This document shows, in pieces, positions 58,756 through 64,000 of a DNA stretch of 64,000 nucleotides. The notes under the pieces were generated by a model. The model saw nothing but the letters and a program-made list of their open reading frames with translations. It was not told where the DNA came from and did no database searches. The DNA is from Chamaelirium japonicum. Lineage: Eukaryota > Streptophyta > Magnoliopsida > Liliales > Melanthiaceae. Made by a program: the position numbers and the translations under genes. Location of the stretch: assembly GCA_947650365.1 (NCBI GenBank), contig OX393557.1, positions 30,973,708-31,037,707 on the forward strand, in the 5' to 3' direction. Each line of letters starts with the position of its first letter. Positions within the stretch are counted from its first letter, which is position 1.

Positions 58756-61700
58756 CATGAATCAGGAGGAGACCAGGACGTTTCGTGAGAAACAAGGAGG
58801 TGGTAGCAGTAGCTGGAGCGATCATGGGTTTCATTCTAAGAAGCCCAGAGTTCAGGAGGCTCCTCCTCGTCAGCAGCAACACCACTCCCAGGGTCCCCCA
58901 GCTTCTTAGGGTCCCAAGTGCTTTAAATGTGGCACGTATGGCCATGTCAGGCGTGACTGCACTCGTCGTCCTTCGCAGCAGCAGCAGCAGTCAGCCCTAC
59001 CTGCCTTGCTATATCACCCTCGCCCAGCTTTGACATACCATCCCCAGCCCCAGCATAAGGCGCCTCAGCATCAACAGGGTTCCCGGCCTTACCACCCTTC
59101 CCAACCGCAGCCACTTCAGCAGAGGCCTCAGGCTCGCTAGGGAGGAGGTGGTCAGCAGACACATGGTCGAGCGTATACACTCATCAGTCAGGATGCTAGA
59201 GCTTTTGTGTCTACCATAGAAGGTAAGCCTAGAACCCCTTTTAGTGTAGATTTACTTTTGCTTAGTCAGTAGTTTGTCTTCTTTTGCTTGCATAGCTAGG
59301 ATGAGTAGATTCTTATAACATGCACTACAATTTAGTTGTCCTTCCTGTTTTCACCACCCTGGCACGAGTCTTGTTTGACACTGGATCGACACACTCCTAT
59401 ATAGTCCCTAGCTTATTGCTTCTCCAAGAATATCACCTTTCGTCCACCCGGCAGTCCAGAGATTATATTCACAGGAGCGAGACTGGCTATTCTATACCCG
59501 ATGCCTCGGTGGAGGACTTGCCTTAGTCTTCTAGCTCAGTTAGCTAGCGAGACCGAAGGTGTAAGTTCCTTGGAGCGCTCCCCGGTGGTTCGAGATTTCC
59601 CAGACGTGTTTCCAGACCTGCTTCACGGTCTTCCTCTAGTGCGAGAGGTGGAGTTCAGTATCAAATTGCTTTCAGGAAGGACATCGATTTTGTGGCCCCA
59701 TATCGGATGGCACCAGCGGAGTTACGAGAGTTGAGTACGCAGTTGGAGGAGTTGAGGAGCCTTGGGTACATTCGCCCCAGTGTCTCTTCATGGGGTGCCC
59801 CTGTTCTGTTTGTTCAGAAGAAGGATGGCTCAAAGTGACTCTGCATTGACTACAGGAAACTGAATGCAGTCATGGTAACGAACAGGTATCCTCTCCCAAG
59901 AATCGAGGATCTGTTTGACAAGTTGAATGGTGCTCGGTTCTTCTCAAAGATTGATCTAAGGATCGGATACCACCAGCTCAGGGTAAAGGATAAAGATATC
60001 TCAAAGACGGCGTTCTGGACGTGGTACGGGCACTACGAGTTTCTAGTGATGTCGTTCGGTCTGATGAATGCCCCGGCAACTTTTATGGACTTGATGAACT
60101 GGATCTGCAGGCCTTATCTTGACCGGTTCATCGTGGTCTTCGTCGATGACGTATTGATCTTCTCCAAGTTAGAAGAGGAGCATGCAGAGCATCTGAGGAT
60201 TGCCCTACAGACATTGCAAGATCACCAGCTCTATGCCAAAGCTTAGCAAGTGTGAGTTTTGGATGAGAGAAGTGAAGTTCTTAGGGCATGTGGTTTCAGA
60301 AGGAGGTATCTCGGTAGACCCTGCGAAGATCGAGGTAGTACTGAGTTGGGAGTCACCGAGGAATGTTTTTGATATCCAGAGTTTCCTGGGTCTAGCAGGA
60401 TACTACCGGAGGTTTGTAAAGGGTTTCTCAAGACTGGCATTGCCCCTGACTCGGTTGATAAAGAAGGGGGTGAAGTTCGAGTGGTTGGATGCTCGTGAGC
60501 AGTCCTTCCAGGAGTTGAAGCGATTACTCACCATTGCCCCTGTTCTTACAGTGCCAGTTAGTGGGAAGGAATACGTGGTCTATACAGATGCGTCTCAATC
60601 TGGACTTGGAGGTGTGTTGATGCAAAATGGCAAAGTGGTAGCCTATGCATCAAGACAGTTGAAGCCACATGAGCAGAACTACTCGACCCATGACCTGGAG
60701 CTTGCAGATGTAGTGTTCGTGCTCAAGGTTTGGCGGCACTGCCTGTACGGAGAAGACTTCGAGATGTATTGTGATCATAAGAGTCTGAGGTATATTTGTA
60801 CTCAGAAGGACCTAAATCTCCGGCAGAGGAGGTGGATTGAGGTCTTGAAGGATTTCAACTAAAACTTCTTCTATCACCCTGGGAAGGCTAATGTAGTGGC
60901 AGATGCACTCAACAGGAAATTCAGGAGCAAACTATCGCGGCTGATAGCTGACAGGAGTGAGTTTCTTGTAGCGGTGGAAGGGTATGACCTAATATTGCAA
61001 GGAGAGCCCTCATGTAACCGATTGTTCAGTATCCGGGCTCAGTCTACCCTGATCAAGCAAGTGATAGACTCTCAGGCTGAGGATGAGGAGTTGGAAGAGA
61101 TGCGCTTTCGACTGACTGGAGGAGAGGCAGTGGAGGACTGGTCGCTCGACTCTGAAGGTGGGCTGAGGTACAAAAGGAGGTTGTGTCTGCCGTAGAACCA
61201 GGATGTTCGAGAGAAAGTTCTCGCAGAGGCATATCGCTCTTGATATATGGTACAGCCTGGAAGTACCAAGATGTATCGGGACTTGAAGAATCAGTTTTGG
61301 TGGAATGGTATGAAGAAAGACTTAGCTGAGTTTGTAGCGAAGTGCCTGACCTGTCGTAGATTAAGGCAGAACACCAGAAGCCTGCAGGACCCCTTCATCC
61401 CCTCCCGGTGGCTGAGTAGAAGTGGGAGCACATCACGATGGATTTTGTCTCATGATTATCGCTGACTAGGGGGAGGTATGATTCAGTATGGGTGATTGTG
61501 GACAGACTAACCAAGTCTTCCCACTTTCTTCCAGTCAGGATTACTTTTTCTCTACCTGAGCTGAGCAGACTCTACATAGCAGAGATAGTCCGGTTGCACG
61601 GGAATTCGGTGACCATAGTCTCAGATTGAGACCCCAGGTTCGTCTCAGGATTCTGGAGGAGCTTACAGACTGCATTAGGGACCTAGCTCGATTTTAGCAC

Positions 61701-62200
61701 GGCCTTTCATCCTCAGACGGACGGTCAGTCAGAAAGGACCATTCAGATCTTGGAGGACATGCTTTGAACATGCTCTATAGACTTTACTGGTAGTTGGGAT
61801 GAGAAATTGCCACTAGTGGAGTTCTCATACAACAATAGTTCTCAGGCAAGCATTGGCATGGCTCCTTACGAGGCTCTATATGGAAGGCCTTGTCGTTCCC
61901 CTATCTGTTGGGCAGAAGTTGGAGAGCGTAGTCTTCTGGGACCGGAGTTGGTGCAGGAGACAACGGAGAAGATACAGCTGATCAGGGAAAGGCTTCGCAC
62001 AGCTCAAAGTAGGCAGAAGAACTATGTAGACGTTCGTAGGCGACTTCTGGAGTTCGAGGTTGGGGACCATGTTTTCCTGTGGGTTTCCTCTAAGCGTGGT
62101 GTCTTCCGGTTCGGAAAGAGGGGGAAGCTAGCGCTGAGGTTTACGAGACCATTCGAGATATTGGATCGAGTGGGCGAGGTGGCGTATCGCCTGGTAAGCT
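58756..62200 (+). mobile_element. Ty3-gypsy element: gag end through integrase, fossil
   Basis: Order: gag with a CFKCGTYGHVRRDC knuckle, protease ([12 protein letters not shown]), RT with [11 protein letters not shown], RNase H with [13 protein letters not shown] and YCDHKSLRY, then integrase with HPQTDGQSERTIQ-type sequence and ASIGMAPYEALYGRPCRSP. Related to the element at 9092-18384 but on the opposite strand and clearly distinct. No LTR is visible at its left. Numerous breaks; older than the other elements. The integrase stops at about 62190 where the sequence changes. Confidence 0.85.
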
Positions 62201-63925
62201 TCTCCTCAAAGCTTCATGCCCAGTTGGCCCTTCCTCATGGCCAAGCTACTGGTAGGCTTCCCCTCAAAGCCATTCCTCATCAGCTAGTAACTAGTTCATG
62301 ATAATTAGTAATAAATAATTAAATAATAAAATCAACCTCGCGACCTTATAACCTGACTTTCCATAAACCCAATCACCCCTGGGTTTGACTGGTTTACCCT
62401 TGTAGTCGGATCCGAGGCGTGACAGCCGCCATAAACCGTCTAGAATTGGTTCAACAGCCATTTATCCGTCCGATCTCGGAATCGAACAAAACCAGCGGCA
62501 TTTCGACTGGCTCGGAGAGCCCCATATGTTGAACTAGATTTAGTACAGTGATTTTATTATCTAGGATCCTTTTTACCTATGAGCCTGATCTAGTCGGTGC
62601 ACCATGGTTTGACCGCCAATTCTCCGTCGAATCTCAGTATTGGACGAAACCGATGGCATCGTGCTCAGATCATCGCTGCTGATGTATTGAACCTAGTTTG
62701 GGACCCTAGAGACCCTTCTACCCTATTAATCCGATTGTAGACCGGTTTTCATCGGTTCGACCCTAAAACCTTCATTCAAAGTCGGATTCGAGCGAGACCG
62801 GATCTAATGGGTCCCTCATCCCTAAACCAACCTTTTTAGAATCCTAGTTTGAGTAATTTATAGATGTAACAACTTATACATTTTACACCATGGTGGTCAG
62901 TTTCTCTTTCGATGGTACACCGGACCGACAGGCATGAGGAGCGTGGACCACTGAGCTATTATCCAGGTGAACATGTTAATTCTATTCTAGTTAGAGTAGA
63001 TTGTAGTTGTATCTATAAAATAATAAATAAAACCATATATAGCATAGTATGTCCAATGCATACAGGCAAAAAACCGATACTGCATGTGGGAGGTGGGCAT
63101 ACTATTCATTGCCTTTGAATAATCATATAACATTTTGATAGCTGTAACAATGATTACCTCAACCTAGATTCATACTAGGATGTATGCAAATAAGTAGATA
63201 TTCGTACTGATTAATTATTGATATTCTGTTGAATGACTGTGTTTGGTGACCATGGGTCTCATGGTGCAGTCCAGTTGCTACTGAGCAACGTAGGCTGGTG
63301 GTCTCAGTGGAGAGACTAGTGGTTGTACTTCCTCAGTTGAGGTTCTCTTCTCAGAGGGAAGACTCACTACTCACGGGCATTGGTAGGGGACCCGAGTGCA
63401 TAGAATGGAAGGTGAACCACCGCCTATGCATAATCCGAATCAAGTAGGTAAGGTCACAGGGTTAGGCAGGCGTTAATGCCCCTAGTGGCCTAGTAGTCCA
63501 CCCCTGGGTAATGACCCCGAAAAGCAAGGTGGGCAGGAGTGTTCCGTGGTGAAAGACCAAGTCCCCTTAGGCCATATGGGTATTTCTGGCTCTCCAGGTA
63601 CACTTGGACCCAGGTTCTGTTGGCAGACTCAGTTAGAAAACTGTCGGTTCACTTTAGGAGTAGGTAGAACTAACATTCGATAATTATACTTTTGATCTGG
63701 ATGACTACTTGTCTTAAATGAACTAGTGGTAGTTGTAATATAGTAGAATTGTCATGCGTAGCTAGTTCATTTCACTTACTTGCAATGTGTGTATATATGG
63801 GTTGCTGCCCTCATAGACTTCTAGAAAGGGGGTACAACTATGGTTTACCGTAGCTAGTTTAGGGTTAACAGTTTACTGAGTTTACCTAGTAAACTCACCC
63901 CGTTGTTGCACACTCTTTAAAAATG
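62201..63925. other. LTR- or leader-like DNA without genes
   Basis: Includes GTCGGATCCGAGGCGTGACA near 62407, a GGTGACCATGGGTCTCATGG stretch near 63246 and an AGTTTACTGAGTTTACCTAG stretch near 63870, as in plant gypsy LTRs. No matching partner in the window. A local doubling of CCTCAAAGC.. CCTCATGGCC-type words lies at 62195-62285. Confidence 0.4.
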
Positions 63926-64000
63926 GGTATGACCTGATATTGCGAGAAGAGCCCTCATGTAACCGATTGTTCATTATCCGGGTTCAGCCTACCCTGATCA
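63926..64000 (+). mobile_element. Third copy of the gypsy RNase H/integrase segment
   Basis: From GGGTATGACCTGATATTGCG onward it matches 58239 onward and 60979 onward, and continues past the window edge. Confidence 0.8.

Overview
This window is intergenic, transposon-rich DNA from a flowering plant. The evidence is Ty3-gypsy and Ty1-copia elements with methionine-tRNA primer sites, Cassandra elements with 5S rRNA-like LTRs, hAT, Mutator-like, Tourist-like and CACTA elements, and one spliced host gene of the HOOKLESS1 (HLS1) family. The GC-rich coding sequence of that gene fits a monocot better than a eudicot, but that is only a lean. I found no tRNA genes, no CRISPR array and nothing bacterial.

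Region by region. 1-5562: a large inverted-repeat (foldback) structure filled with tandem arrays and interrupted by a 700-bp hAT element. 5563-9091: unassigned repeat DNA holding a 1.9-kb solo LTR and a small inverted piece of the same LTR family. 9092-18384: a Tekay/Del-type chromovirus on the minus strand with 3.3-kb LTRs, its right LTR cut short and rearranged. 19599-21032: the HLS1-like N-acetyltransferase gene, minus strand, three exons, apparently intact; this is the only confident host gene. 21987-37950: a mosaic of small DNA transposons, hairpin repeats, a degenerate Ty1-copia with its 3' LTR, a CACTA end and a dense microsatellite cluster. 37956-45537: a young Ty1-copia with 145-bp LTRs and a 2.1-kb solo LTR nested in it. 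45538-48501: a host-like fragment split by a hAT, another copy of the foldback terminus, and a minisatellite with long CT runs. 48519-51449: a retroposed element carrying only a LINE ORF1-type protein (DUF4283 plus zinc knuckle), with a poly(A) tail and a 17-bp target duplication. 53228-57280: a degenerate transposon protein gene with a 64-bp tandem array upstream, split by a complete Cassandra. 57281-64000: a tandem Cassandra joined to rearranged Ty3-gypsy fragments.

Apart from the HLS1-like gene, little here works together as host biology. The main story is serial nesting: insertions inside insertions, solo-LTR formation, tandem Cassandra formation, and junctions at short shared sequences. 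The best candidates for something undescribed are the ORF1-only LINE-type element (comparable to mammalian half-L1 elements), the large foldback element, and two families of hairpin-rich non-coding repeats.
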